This document shows, one piece after another, positions 52,515 through 62,712 of a stretch of 64,000 nucleotides of DNA (the stretch's first letter is position 1; each line of letters opens with the position of its first letter). The DNA comes from Bog-473 sp035552095. GTDB lineage: Bacteria; Actinomycetota; Acidimicrobiia; Acidimicrobiales; RAAP-2. Under the pieces are notes generated by a model. That model saw only the letters and a program-made list of their open reading frames with translations, did no database searches and was not told where the DNA came from. The translations under genes were made by a program, and so were the position numbers. The stretch lies in assembly GCA_035552095.1 (NCBI GenBank), contig DASZMA010000193.1, forward strand, positions 1 through 64,000, written 5' to 3'.

Positions 52515-53321
52515 GTGCCTCGCCGCCTGACTCACGCCTTACTGGCTCTCTCCAGCGTCGGCTTCATCGTCTTCGCGGCCGGGGGGACGGCCGGCGCCAG
52601 CCGGGGCCTCGGCGGCCTGCTCTCGCATTCGACCACGAAGAATGCCCAGCAGAGCGGGAACTGGTCCGGCTACGTGGTGAACCCGGCCGGGGGCAACGTG
52701 ACCGGGGTGGCCTCGACCTTCGTGGTGCCCAAGGCCACCTTGATCCTGCCCGGGCTGACCTCGACCTGGGCCGGCATCGGCGGCGACCCGTCGGCCGACC
52801 TGATCCAGGCCGGGGTGAGCGAGAGTCCCTTCCCGTCCAATCCCATCCTGGGCGACCAGTACTTCGCCTGGTACGAGCTGCTGCCGGCCTCGCCGGTGCA
52901 GCTGACCGGCTGCACCGGTGACGCCAACTGCACGGTGGTGCCCGGCGACCACGTCAGTGTGCAGATCACCCAGACGGCGACCAATGTGTGGACCATCTCG
53001 GTGGCCGATGGGGCTCGGTGGACGTGGTCGATGGCCGGTATCAAGTACGGGTCCAGCCACTCGTCGGCCGAGTGGATCCTGGAAGCGCCGACGCTGCTGG
53101 TGGCCCCGGTCATCCCAGCCGGCGTGGGCTCAGCCCACTTCGGTCCCACCTCCACCTTCACGGTGGGCGGGGGCAGCCCGCAGACCATCGCCTCGGGCAA
53201 CCCGCAGGCCATCGACATGTCGCTGCTCGGCCTGGGACTCTTCAATCTGGCTACCCCGTCCGCGTTGTCGGCTGACGGCCAGTCGTTCAACGTCTGTACG
53301 TACGCGCAGACGTGTAGCTAG
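52515..53321 (+). CDS. secreted G1-type glutamic peptidase (eqolisin-like)
   Basis: A 268-residue exported protein with signal LLALSSVGFIVFAAGGTAGA. SGNWSGYVV, STWAGIGGDPSADLIQAGV (predicted catalytic Gln98), DQYFAWYELLPASPV and SSAEWILEAPT (predicted catalytic Glu186) follow the order and spacing of G1 peptidases, acid proteases first known in fungi. AAGGAG precedes the GTG at 52515; an earlier start would place residues before the signal. Its TAG shares a CTAG palindrome with the convergent gene's stop. Not part of the cobalamin operon by function. Confidence 0.85.
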   Translation: MPRRLTHALLALSSVGFIVFAAGGTAGASRGLGGLLSHSTTKNAQQSGNWSGYVVNPAGGNVTGVASTFVVPKATLILPGLTSTWAGIGGDPSADLIQAGVSESPFPSNPILGDQYFAWYELLPASPVQLTGCTGDANCTVVPGDHVSVQITQTATNVWTISVADGARWTWSMAGIKYGSSHSSAEWILEAPTLLVAPVIPAGVGSAHFGPTSTFTVGGGSPQTIASGNPQAIDMSLLGLGLFNLATPSALSADGQSFNVCTYAQTCS

Positions 53322-53932
53322 GGGTTGCAGATCTGACAGGGGCGCAGGCCGGACAGGCCTTGGGGCCCGAGCACCCGCAGGTCGTCGGGGTGGTGGGCGA
53401 TGACGGCGCACCCGGCCTGGTGGTAGACGGTGCCGGACGCGGTGGCGAAGTACCCGGTGCCGGGACTGGCTGCGTCTACGGGGGCGGCGCCGGCGTCGGG
53501 GAGTGGTCGCCCGGTCAGGGCGCGCACCAGTTCTTCGAGCACCTTCTGCTGCTCTTCGTGATGGAGCTCGGCCTGGTCGTAAATGCGGTAGAGCCAGTGG
53601 CCCCAGTACAACAGCCCGCCGACCACCATGCAGCCGAGGCCGATGAAGGCGCCGCTCACCATGTAGGGGATCTGCTGCTGGACCACCCGGGCGTGGGCCG
53701 CCCCGTACCAGGCGATCAGGATGAAGACGAGGCCGAGGGGGATGAGGATCGAGCCGGCCACCACCTGCCAGCTGTTGCGCAGGTCGAAGGCGCCGCCGTC
53801 CTCGCCGTCGGGACGGGCGGGCAGGCGGCGGCGGCCAGCACTGCGACCCCGCTTCGGCCGGACCGGGTCGGGAGGGTCGGACGGGTCGGACAGTCGTGCG
53901 TCCAGATCGCCGGGACGTTCCATTTCCAACAT
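53318..53932 (-). CDS. two-helix membrane protein with C-terminal Cys/His module, last gene of the Liv operon
   Basis: A 204-residue protein of unknown function. After a charged, Pro/Asp-rich N-terminus come two helices (VVAGSILIPLGLVFILIAWY and MVSGAFIGLGCMVVGGLLYW), a helical acidic segment (EEQQKVLEELVRALTG), then VYHQAGCAVIAHHPDDL and GLRPCQICNP. The spaced Cys and His residues resemble a small zinc module like the Ada-type YHxxxC...CxxC pattern. The ATG at 53932 has AAGGAG six bases upstream and overlaps the previous stop by one base, so it is tightly coupled to the transporter operon. Confidence 0.8.
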   Translation of the reverse strand: MLEMERPGDLDARLSDPSDPPDPVRPKRGRSAGRRRLPARPDGEDGGAFDLRNSWQVVAGSILIPLGLVFILIAWYGAAHARVVQQQIPYMVSGAFIGLGCMVVGGLLYWGHWLYRIYDQAELHHEEQQKVLEELVRALTGRPLPDAGAAPVDAASPGTGYFATASGTVYHQAGCAVIAHHPDDLRVLGPQGLSGLRPCQICNP

Positions 53933-55370
53933 CATGGTCTCCTTCCGGTGACGAACTGCCACCGTGCGAGCAAGAGGAGCGGGTAGGCCAGCAGGAGGCA
54001 GGCCAGGAGGAAGGTGATCGTCCAGCCGAGCGGCGGGGGGATGCCGTGGATGGGGAAGTCGGTGGCCGACGACGAGACGGGCGGCGGCGGCGTGGTGGTG
54101 GCGGTGGTCGGGGCGCTGGCCTGGGCGCTCCCGGGACCGGTGGGGGCCAGGGTCTGCACGACCGGCCCCGTCCCGAACCCGCCGGAGCCGGTCGTCGAGC
54201 CGAGAGTGGGGCCGAGTGAGCCCGACGTGTCAGTGGTCGAGGTGTCGGGGGCTGTCCCCGAGGCGGTCACGCTGGACTGGGCCAGCCCGAAGGTCATGGA
54301 GGTGGTGGCCGTGTAGAGGCCGGCCGGCAGCCCGACGTTGCCCAGCCCGGGCACCGGGATGGTGGGTTCGCCGGGAATGAAGGGGAGGTCGAACTGGTGC
54401 GAGATGGCGATCTGGAGTCCACCGGCATCGGCGCTGGCCTGGGGGCCGTCAGAGGTGAGTTTCGGATCCAGCACCCGGATGCTGATCCCGTCCTGGGCCA
54501 GGGTGGCGTCGACGGTCTGCTGCAGTTGGGCTGGCGTGATCCCGGCGGTGGCGGCGGAGGTGGTGCTGAGGTGGACGCCGGTGCTGTCGATAAAAGCCGT
54601 TTCGCCGTCCACGGTGACCTGGCCCAGGTGCAGGGTGGCGGTCGGGGTGCCGGTGGTGCCGTCAGAGACCGCGGTGGCGGTCGAGGTCAATCCGGCGATG
54701 TCGACGAGGCCGGCGATATCGAGGCTCTTGACCACCGACGTCGAGGTGGCCGTGATGGTGCTGGCGCCGATGGTGACGCTGTTGGTGGCGCTGATGTTGC
54801 CCGTAGTGAGCAGGCTGCCGGCGGCGGAGGGTCCGAGCAGGGATGAGAGGGCCTTGGTGACGCCCAGGGTGTCCAGGGCCACGTCGGCCACGGTGGCGCT
54901 GGCCGCCCCGCCGGTGCCGGAGGTGTCAGCGCTCGAGCTGAAGATGCTGACCTGCAGCGGGGAGGCCTGATTGGGCGGGAGGCCGAAGCTGGCCTGGGCC
55001 AGGTAGCCGGGGGAGGTCGGGTACTTGCTCTGGGCCAGCAGCGGGTCGTTGAGCGGCAGGCCCGGGAAGCCGAAGGTGGCCAGCAGGCTGCCCAGGTCGG
55101 CCGCGATATCGCCGGGGTAGTACGGCGCCCCCAACGAGTCGACCACCGGCCCGCTGCCCACGTCGGTGCGGGCGAAGGGCACGTCCTCCTCAATCAGGTT
55201 CTCCTTGGGCAGCGGCACCACGTTGGGCACGTTGAAGGTGAACTGGGCCCCGACGGCCAGGGCGCTGGCGTTGTACCCGACCAGGCTGGTGTCCGCGCCG
55301 GCAGTCAGGGCTAACGGACCCAGGGAGGCGAGAAGGGTGGCGGCCAGAGGGGGGCCGAGGCGACGCCACC

Positions 55371-55374
<4 letters not shown>
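53932..55374 (-). CDS. secreted, C-terminally membrane-anchored protein of unknown function
   Basis: A 480-residue envelope protein. A signal peptide (LAATLLASLGPLALTAGA) is followed by a long Ser/Thr/Gly/Ala-rich beta-type ectodomain with no catalytic motif that I can see, then a Pro/Thr-rich stalk (about 385-440) and a final helix (GWTITFLLACLLLAYPLLLL) with a basic tail. The GTG overlaps the livF stop (GTGA). The architecture suggests a surface-tethered receptor or scaffold for the transporter; this is inference. Confidence 0.82.
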
Positions 55375-56115
<741 letters not shown>

Positions 56116-56126
<11 letters not shown>

Positions 56127-56883
56127 TGGCGTTGCCCAGGTAGGCGGCGCGGACCAGGGTGCTCTGGCGGATCTCTTCAGGCGTTCCGTGGGCGATGACC
56201 TGGCCGAAGTCGAGCACGGTCATGCGGGAGCAGACGTCCATGACCAGCGCCATGTCGTGCTCGACCAGCAACACGGCCGGCTGGTCGGGACCGCTGACGA
56301 CGGTGCGCAGGACGCGGCTGAAGGCGGCCGTCTCGGTGGCGTCGAGGCCGGAGCCCGGCTCATCGAGCAGGAGGACGCGGGGATCGGTGCACAGGGCCCG
56401 GCCCAGCTCGACCATCCGCCCCTGCCCGGTGGAGAGCTCGCCGGCCGGGCGGTGGGCCAGCGGCCCGAGGGTGAGCAGGTCCATGACGGCGGCGACGCGC
56501 TCCTTGCGGGCGGCCCGGCCCCGCCCGATGACGCCGCCCCGGTGGGCCGACTCCCAGGACGCGATCAGGTTGTCGTGCACGCTCAGGCGGGTGAAGAGGG
56601 CCAGGCGCTGGAAGGTGCGGGCGATGCCGGCCCGGCCCCGGCGATGGGGTGGCCACCGCGACACATCCGTGCCCAGAAAGGAGACCTGCCCGGCGCCCGC
56701 TTCCTGCAGGCCGGTCAGGACGTTGAACATGGTGGTCTTGCCGGCGCCGTTGGGGCCGATCAGGCCGACGATCTCGCCGGCGGGGACGCTCAGGGACACG
56801 TCGGTGAGGGCGCTGAGGCCGCCGAAGCGGACCGTGACGTGGCTGGCCTCGAGGACGGGGGCGGCGGCTGCGTCAGCTGGCAC
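56116..56883 (-). CDS. livG: branched-chain-type ABC transporter ATPase LivG
   Basis: A 255-residue ATPase, partner of LivF. GPNGAGKTTMFNVLTGLQ is Walker A, LSTGQGRMVELGRAL a signature variant (STGQ in place of SGGQ), LLLDEPGSGLDATE Walker B. The frame is open upstream, but the GTG at 56883 overlaps the permease end by 11 bases, matching the livG-livF spacing and favouring this start. Confidence 0.92.
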
Positions 56884-58867
56884 GACGGCCTGACAACTCG
56901 ACGGAGGCGGGGACGGGGACGGGGAGGGCCCGGTAGGGGTGCCGTCGGGGCAACGGCCGCAGGACGGCCAGGACACGTCGGGTCTCGCGCCGGGAGAGCG
57001 CCACCGTGCCTTCGGGCTCCTGGGCCAGGGCGATCACCCCGAGCGCGATGCCGAGGGGGATGATGCGGGCCACGTAGGAGGGGATCGGCAGCAGCTGGAC
57101 GGCGTAGACGGCGCCGGCGATCAGCGCCCCGCTGATGACCGAACGCCCGCCCAGCACGACCAACAGCAACAACGTCAGGGAGGCCGACCACATGAAGTCC
57201 ATCGGGGTGATGGCCTGCTGGAGCGCGCCGTAGAAGGCCCCACCCACCGCCGCCACCATGCCGCACAGCACGAAAACGACCAGCTTGGTGATGGTCAGGT
57301 TCACCCCCAGGGTGGAGGCCGCCAAGGGTGAGTCCCGCAGTATGTGCAGTCGTCGACCGACGGGGCCTCGGCGGAGCGCATAGGCACCGACCGCGATCAC
57401 GCCGAAGACGACCACGACCAGCTCATAGAGCGCGGCGCGGCCGGTGAAGGAGAGGCCGAAGATCTGGGGGCGGGGCACCGTGATGCCGGTCAGGCCGCCG
57501 CTGACGCCGGGACGGTTGAAGACGATGTTGTCCATGATCAGGGCGAAGGCCAGGGTGGCCAGGGCCAGGTAGAGGCCGGAGAGGCGCAGCGAGACCAGCC
57601 CGACCACGATGCCGAGCGGCGCCGCCAGCAGCATGCCGACCAGCATGGCGAAGAGGAAGTGTTGGCCGTGGCTGCCCGAGAGATGGCCGGCGGTGAAGGC
57701 GCCGACGCCCACGAAGGAGAACTGGGCCAGTGAGATCTGTCCGGCCCAGCCGGTGAGGACGACCAGGGTCAGCGCGATGAGGGCGTAGATGAAGGCGGCG
57801 GTGACCTCTATCAAGCGCGGGCCGGGGACGGCGAGCGGGACCAGGAACGCCAGGACCAAGCCGCCGAGGCCGAGGACCAGGTTGCGGTCGACGGGGCCGA
57901 CCGGACCGACCGGGCCGTCGGGGCCGTCCCGACCACCTCCCCGCCACCGGGCCACCACCGTCGTATGCGCCACGGCCAACCGCCTTGAGGTGGCGCCGAC
58001 CTCCTTCAGCCGGGAGCCCATGACGACGAGCAGCACCAGCAGGGCGATGTAGGGGAGGGCCGCTTCCACGTTGGAGATCGTCCCCGAGTTCTTGTACTTG
58101 GACAGGATGCTCCCGGCGATGCCCAGGACCAACCCCCCCACGTAGGCCCAGGGGAGGCTGACCAGCCGGCCCAGGACGGCGGGGGCGAAGGCGTAAATGA
58201 CCACCAGGACCAGCTCGTTGACGTCGAGCCCTTGGGACGGGCTGATCAAGATGCCGACGAGGGCGGCGAAGACCGAGGAGAGGATCCAGGCCGCCCGGCG
58301 CACGTTGTTCCCGTTCACGCCGATCATGTCGGACAGATCGGGGTTGTCAACGACGGCCCGGGTCGAGGTGCCGAAGCGGGTGTGGCGCAGGAGGGCCCAC
58401 AGGCCAGCGGCCATGGACAGCGAAATAAGCAACGTGAAGAGCTGGTCGTACCCGACGTGCAGCGTCGAGCCCACGACGAACGTCCGGATCGGGAAGATGG
58501 CCTGGAGTTGGCGATCTTCTGTTCCGTACAAGAGCGGCACCAGCGCCTCCAACGCGGCCAACACCCCGAGGGAGACCACGATCAGCACCTCGGCCGACAA
58601 CCCGGCCAGCGGGCGGTACAACGCTTCCAACAGCAACCCCATCACGGGCGCCACCACGACGAACAAGATCGGCATGGCGATCCACGCCGTCAGCCCCCAC
58701 GAGTCGTGCAGCTGCCAGTAGGTGAAGGCGCAGAACATGGCCAGCGCGCCGTAGGCGAAGTTGAAGACGCCCACGGTCTTGTAGGTGAGCACGACGCCCA
58801 TGGCCGCCAGCCCATAGATACTCCCCGTAAAGATCCCAATGACAATGAACGGCCAGAACGCGCTCAC
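56873..58867 (-). CDS. livHM: fused LivH-LivM permease
   Basis: A 664-residue fusion of both membrane subunits of a branched-chain/urea-type importer. The LivH half (about 1-300) has GIFTGSIYGLAAMGVVLTYK and VNGNNVRRAAWILSSVFAAL; the LivM half (about 340-640) has TGWAGQISLAQFSFVGVGAF and ATLGVNLTITKLVVFVLCG. A charged linker with GPVGPVGPV repeats (near residue 325) joins them. The GTG at 58867 overlaps the binding-protein stop (GTGA). Confidence 0.93.
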   Translation of the reverse strand: MSAFWPFIVIGIFTGSIYGLAAMGVVLTYKTVGVFNFAYGALAMFCAFTYWQLHDSWGLTAWIAMPILFVVVAPVMGLLLEALYRPLAGLSAEVLIVVSLGVLAALEALVPLLYGTEDRQLQAIFPIRTFVVGSTLHVGYDQLFTLLISLSMAAGLWALLRHTRFGTSTRAVVDNPDLSDMIGVNGNNVRRAAWILSSVFAALVGILISPSQGLDVNELVLVVIYAFAPAVLGRLVSLPWAYVGGLVLGIAGSILSKYKNSGTISNVEAALPYIALLVLLVVMGSRLKEVGATSRRLAVAHTTVVARWRGGGRDGPDGPVGPVGPVDRNLVLGLGGLVLAFLVPLAVPGPRLIEVTAAFIYALIALTLVVLTGWAGQISLAQFSFVGVGAFTAGHLSGSHGQHFLFAMLVGMLLAAPLGIVVGLVSLRLSGLYLALATLAFALIMDNIVFNRPGVSGGLTGITVPRPQIFGLSFTGRAALYELVVVVFGVIAVGAYALRRGPVGRRLHILRDSPLAASTLGVNLTITKLVVFVLCGMVAAVGGAFYGALQQAITPMDFMWSASLTLLLLVVLGGRSVISGALIAGAVYAVQLLPIPSYVARIIPLGIALGVIALAQEPEGTVALSRRETRRVLAVLRPLPRRHPYRALPVPVPASVELSGRRAS

Positions 58868-60351
58868 GAGGAGGCCTGCACCGCCTGACCGCCGCAGAAG
58901 AGCCCGGACGCCGGGCCCTTGCGGGCGAAGCCGGTGCCCTTCACCGCCACGTCGACATCGCAGGGGTAGACACCCCTCGTGCTCGGCGTGTACGCGCCCA
59001 ACGCGCCGCCCCCCGTCCACCCAACCAACGAATCGAATGACTTCACCACGGTCGCCCGGGTCGGGTTGTGCCCGCTCTGGATCAGCGCGTACAACAGCAT
59101 CTGCGCCGCCTCCCAGGCCAGGAAGCCGAAGCCGCTCGGTTGATCACCCGGCTCGTACGTCGCCAACTGCGACTGGTAGAGCTGCACCATGGTCTGCGGC
59201 TCGTTGAGCGGCACGAACGGCAGGCCCACGATGAGGCCCTGGGCGGCCGATTGCCCGGCCGTGGCCAGGAGGTCGGGCGTGTAGGCGTCGAAGGTGGCCG
59301 CCACGTACGGCGGCAGGTAGGCCTGTTGTTGCATGGCCTGGAGCAGCTTGGCGTTGCCCGTCACGTCCATGGTGTCGAAGGAACCGTTGCAGCCGGCCTG
59401 CTGCATGCTCTCGACGTCACTCTCCAACGAGGCGGAGGCGGGAGAGACGGCGAAGTCGGTGTAACAGACCGTGCCGCCCATGGCCTTGTAGACGTACTCG
59501 AACTGCTCCGCCGCCTGGGCGCTGATGGCGATGGAGTAGGAGAGGAACGCCATCTTGGTCGGGAAGTAGCCGCCCGCCTTGGCCAGCTGGAAGACGCTGT
59601 TGGAGATGTAATAGGGCCCGCCCGGCTTGGGTTGGTTACAGCTGCCGCCGGCCGGCGAGAAGTACACCGGCGCCTCGCTGCGGTCGCAGTTGATGGCGAA
59701 CCCCACGTCGGGAACGTTGGCCGCCGTCATGGCCGGCACGCCGCCGTTGTCGCCATCCGACGTCGACCCGACGAAGGCCAGCACCTTGGGGATGAGGTCG
59801 GCCACGTCGGAGGCGTTGGTGGAGGAGTTCTGCTGATCATCCTCCACATCGAGCGCGAGCTTGCGGCCGCAGATGCCGCCGGCCGCGTTGACGGCCCCGA
59901 ACAGCGCCTCGACGCCCTGGGTGCCCTGCGGGAAGCTGCCGGTGAGCGGCCCGGTCAGCCCGCTCACGTTGCCGAAGGTGATCTGGTTCGCCGTCACCCC
60001 TGGACCCGTGGCCGTGTTACCGGCCGAGCCGGCACAGTCGGCGGCTTCGGACTGGGCGGCGAAGTTGAAGCCGGACGAGGTCGGTGCGGGGGGGATTTGG
60101 ACGGTGGCCGCCCCGGTGGCCGGTCCCGTCGCACCGGCGGCACCGACGGTACTCCCACTAACCCCGCTGACGCCGCTCGCCGTAGTGGTCGTGACGCCCG
60201 CCGCTTGGGCCGGCTGCGTGGTCGTGGCGGCTGAGTTGGCGGCCGCGGCCGGTCCCAGATAGGCCGCCACCCGCGCCCCGCACGAGGAGGCCAAGAGGGA
60301 GAGCGCCAGCACCCCCACGAGCCCCGCCGCCCTCTTGCTCGATGTGACCAA
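58864..60351 (-). CDS. ABC transporter substrate-binding lipoprotein (LivJ-like, Peripla_BP_6)
   Basis: A 495-residue lipoprotein: lipobox LLASSCGA with Cys24, then a long Ala/Thr/Gly-rich linker, then the type I periplasmic-binding fold (ITFGNVSGLTGPLTGSFPQG, AVNAAGGICGRKLALDVEDD, VLAFVGSTSDGDNGGVPAMT). Several Cys residues in the domain (GICGRK, INCDRS, GSCNQP, AGCNGS) suggest disulfides. It leads a six-gene overlapping operon. Ligand is not apparent; amino acids, amides and urea are typical. Confidence 0.92.
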   Translation of the reverse strand: MVTSSKRAAGLVGVLALSLLASSCGARVAAYLGPAAAANSAATTTQPAQAAGVTTTTASGVSGVSGSTVGAAGATGPATGAATVQIPPAPTSSGFNFAAQSEAADCAGSAGNTATGPGVTANQITFGNVSGLTGPLTGSFPQGTQGVEALFGAVNAAGGICGRKLALDVEDDQQNSSTNASDVADLIPKVLAFVGSTSDGDNGGVPAMTAANVPDVGFAINCDRSEAPVYFSPAGGSCNQPKPGGPYYISNSVFQLAKAGGYFPTKMAFLSYSIAISAQAAEQFEYVYKAMGGTVCYTDFAVSPASASLESDVESMQQAGCNGSFDTMDVTGNAKLLQAMQQQAYLPPYVAATFDAYTPDLLATAGQSAAQGLIVGLPFVPLNEPQTMVQLYQSQLATYEPGDQPSGFGFLAWEAAQMLLYALIQSGHNPTRATVVKSFDSLVGWTGGGALGAYTPSTRGVYPCDVDVAVKGTGFARKGPASGLFCGGQAVQASS

Positions 60352-60420
60352 AGCTGCCCCCCGGACGTCTCTTTGAGAAACAGGCCTCAGGCTATTGACC
60401 TTGCGCCCACCCTACCTGTT

Positions 60421-60440
60421 CCCTGACACCAGCGTCAGGG
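60421..60440. promoter_or_regulatory. perfect 7-6-7 palindrome between divergent operons
   Basis: CCCTGAC (60421-60427) and GTCAGGG (60434-60440) are exact reverse complements around ACCAGC. The site lies 18 bases before the amidohydrolase ATG at 60459 and about 70 bases before the divergent Liv operon start. The spacing is typical of TetR-family operators. No regulator gene is adjacent, so a distant one would have to bind. Confidence 0.6.
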
Positions 60441-60458
60441 TTCAGGTACCCTAGAGGT

Positions 60459-61688
60459 ATGGCACTGCCGAAGATAATCAGCGTCGATGACCACGTGGTT
60501 GAGCCACCCCATGTGTGGCAGACCTGGCTCCCCGAGAAGTACCGCGAGCGCGGGCCGAAGGTGGTCGACAGGAAGTGGGGCGGCTTCAAACACCTCTCCG
60601 GGGCCAAGTACGACATGGTCGAGGACCCCGAGGGCGAGTGGGGCAGTGCCTGGTACTACGACGGCGACCTCATTTACGTGCACAAGAAGTTCGTGGCCAT
60701 CCCGCAGGCTTCGTGCACGCTCGACGAGCAGGGCCACATCGTCTTCGACCGGACCCAGATGACCATGACCGCCATCACCTATGACGCCATGCGCAAGGGC
60801 TGCTGGGACCGCGACGAGCGGGTCAAGGACATGACGCTCAACTACGTCGACGGGTCGTTGCCCTTCCCGACCTTCCCCCGCTTCTGCGGCCAGACCTTCT
60901 ATGAGGCCAAGGACAAGGAACTGGCGCTGGCCTGTGTCCGCGCCAACAACGACTGGATGGTGGAGGAGTGGTGCGAGCCCTCGGGCGGGGTCAACATCCC
61001 GCTCTGCCTCATCCCGCTGTGGGACGCCGAGCTGGCCGCGGCCGAGACCAAGCGCAACGCCGAGCGCGGCGTGCGGGCCATCACCTTCAGCGAGATGCCG
61101 ACCCGGCTGGGGCTGCCCAGCATCAACACCGACTACTGGGACCCCCTGTGGGAGGTTTGCAACGATTACGGGGTCACGGTGTGCATGCACGTCGGCTCTT
61201 CCTCTTCCAACCCGGTGGCCTCACCGGACTCCCACCCGGCCGTCGGGGTCACGTTGGGCTTCAACAACGCCATCGCCTCCATGGCCGACTGGCTGTTCTC
61301 GGGCCAGCTGCTCAAGTTCCCCAAGCTCAAGCTGGCCTACTCCGAAGGTCAGATCGGCTGGATCCCCTACGTGCTCGAGCGGGCCGACACGGTCTGGGAG
61401 ATGCACGACGCCTGGGTGCATTCCAAGGCCCGAATCCCCGTTCCCCCCTCGACCCAGTACTACGGCCGCATCTTCGGCTGCTTCACGGCCGACCACCACG
61501 GCTTGAACTCGCTGTCGGAGGTGGGTGAGGACAACATCTGCTTCGAGACGGACTTCCCCCACACCGATGGCACGTGGCCCGACTCCGAGGCCTACATCGA
61601 GAAGCTGTGCGTCGGCCTCACCGATGAGCAGGCCTACAAGATCCTGCGGGGCAACGCCATCAAGATGTTGGAGCTCGACCGGACTTAG
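60459..61688 (+). CDS. amidohydrolase_2-type TIM-barrel metalloenzyme
   Basis: A 409-residue metal-dependent hydrolase or decarboxylase. IISVDDHVVEPPHVWQTWLP gives the first metal motif (DxH-like), VTVCMHVGSSSS a metal His, and FETDFPHTDGTWPDS the conserved Asp; NAIKMLELDRT is the usual end. Such proteins are numerous in Acidimicrobiia and mycobacteria, often of unknown substrate. A palindrome sits in its promoter. The 3' end overlaps the convergent small gene by 29 bases. Confidence 0.9.
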   Translation: MALPKIISVDDHVVEPPHVWQTWLPEKYRERGPKVVDRKWGGFKHLSGAKYDMVEDPEGEWGSAWYYDGDLIYVHKKFVAIPQASCTLDEQGHIVFDRTQMTMTAITYDAMRKGCWDRDERVKDMTLNYVDGSLPFPTFPRFCGQTFYEAKDKELALACVRANNDWMVEEWCEPSGGVNIPLCLIPLWDAELAAAETKRNAERGVRAITFSEMPTRLGLPSINTDYWDPLWEVCNDYGVTVCMHVGSSSSNPVASPDSHPAVGVTLGFNNAIASMADWLFSGQLLKFPKLKLAYSEGQIGWIPYVLERADTVWEMHDAWVHSKARIPVPPSTQYYGRIFGCFTADHHGLNSLSEVGEDNICFETDFPHTDGTWPDSEAYIEKLCVGLTDEQAYKILRGNAIKMLELDRT

Positions 61689-61899
61689 ACTCTCGCCGCC
61701 GCCCTCGGTACGCGCTGCCGATCAGGAAGATGATGGCCATCACGGGCAGCAGCACCACGGCCACGGCACGCTGGTGGCGCAGCAGCAACGCCGTGACGAC
61801 GATCACCACCGTGGCGAAGAACAGCTCGGGTGTGTCGCCGACCAGGAAGTCCCACCAGAAGTGGCCGAAGGCCCGGGTGGCCCGACGCAGGGCGTTCAT
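61660..61899 (-). CDS. small membrane protein, end of iron-type transporter operon
   Basis: A 79-residue protein with an aromatic, amphipathic N-terminus (FGHFWWDFLVGDTPEL) and two hydrophobic segments (LFFATVVIVVTALLLRH and VAVVLLPVMAIIFLIGSA), then a basic tail. No family recognised. Its ATG overlaps the preceding stop by four bases (61896-61899), so it is co-translated with the ExxE membrane protein. Confidence 0.75.
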   Translation of the reverse strand: MNALRRATRAFGHFWWDFLVGDTPELFFATVVIVVTALLLRHQRAVAVVLLPVMAIIFLIGSAYRGRRRESKSGRAPTS

Positions 61900-62696
61900 G
61901 GCTCGACCCCCACGGCATCAGTGGGCTGGCGCAGGCCGGTCCGGAGCCAGGTGACCGCGGCCAGGGTCACCAGCGCGAAGACACCGACCAGGACGATGAT
62001 GGCCAGGTCGTCGCCCGGCCAGTGCACCCCGGCCCCCTCGCCGACCCAGAACAGCCCGAAGCTGGTCAGCATGATGCCCACGCCGATCTTGATGGTGTTC
62101 TCGGGCACCTGTGAGAGCTGCTTGGCCACCACCGCGCCGACGGCGGCGACGACCACGGCGGCCGCGCCGGCGGCCAGGGCGGCGGTGCCCAGCCGGTGCT
62201 GGCTCGCCCCCAGGCTCACCACGATCAGCACGACCTCCATCCCCTCGAGGAAGACCCCCTTGAAGGCGACGGCGAAGGCCACGGCATCCCGGCCGGTCGA
62301 CTTCGACGCCGACGCCGACGCTCCAATCTGCCCGTTGTTGTCCTGGTCCTGGGCTAGCTCGGCGGTGGTGGCGGCGTAAATGGCATCCTCGTCGTGCAGG
62401 TCCTTGTGCCCGCTGGCCCGCAGGATGGCTTTGCGCAGCCACGACAGCCCCAGCACGAGCAGGAGCGCGCCGACCGTCACCCGCAGGGCGTTGATCGGGA
62501 CGTAGTGGATGAGCGGGACACCCACGCCGAGGACGATGCCGGTCAGCACGACCGCCGCCGCGGCCGCGCCCTCGAGCGCCGAGCGCCAGCCCCTGCTCAC
62601 GCCCGCCGCCACGACGATGGTCAGCGCCTCGACCATCTCGACCGTGCTGGCACCGAACACGGCCAGGATCAGCACCACGGTGGAGGTGTTGCTCAT
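61896..62696 (-). CDS. COG4280-like membrane protein with two ExxE motifs
   Basis: A 266-residue protein of about six to seven helices with internal two-fold symmetry. Helix 1 has FGASTVEMVEALTIVV (E20, E23) and a central helix FKGVFLEGMEVVLIVV (E151, E154). Paired ExxE-type motifs in transport helices recall FTR1 iron permeases and UPF0016 cation transporters, though this group (COG4280-like) is uncharacterised. A hydrophilic loop with an ASASAS repeat separates the halves. It follows an iron-type ABC ATPase by 16 bases, suggesting cation transport. Confidence 0.85.
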   Translation of the reverse strand: MSNTSTVVLILAVFGASTVEMVEALTIVVAAGVSRGWRSALEGAAAAAVVLTGIVLGVGVPLIHYVPINALRVTVGALLLVLGLSWLRKAILRASGHKDLHDEDAIYAATTAELAQDQDNNGQIGASASASKSTGRDAVAFAVAFKGVFLEGMEVVLIVVSLGASQHRLGTAALAAGAAAVVVAAVGAVVAKQLSQVPENTIKIGVGIMLTSFGLFWVGEGAGVHWPGDDLAIIVLVGVFALVTLAAVTWLRTGLRQPTDAVGVEP

Positions 62697-62712
62697 CGAA
62701 GGTGATCGCTGT

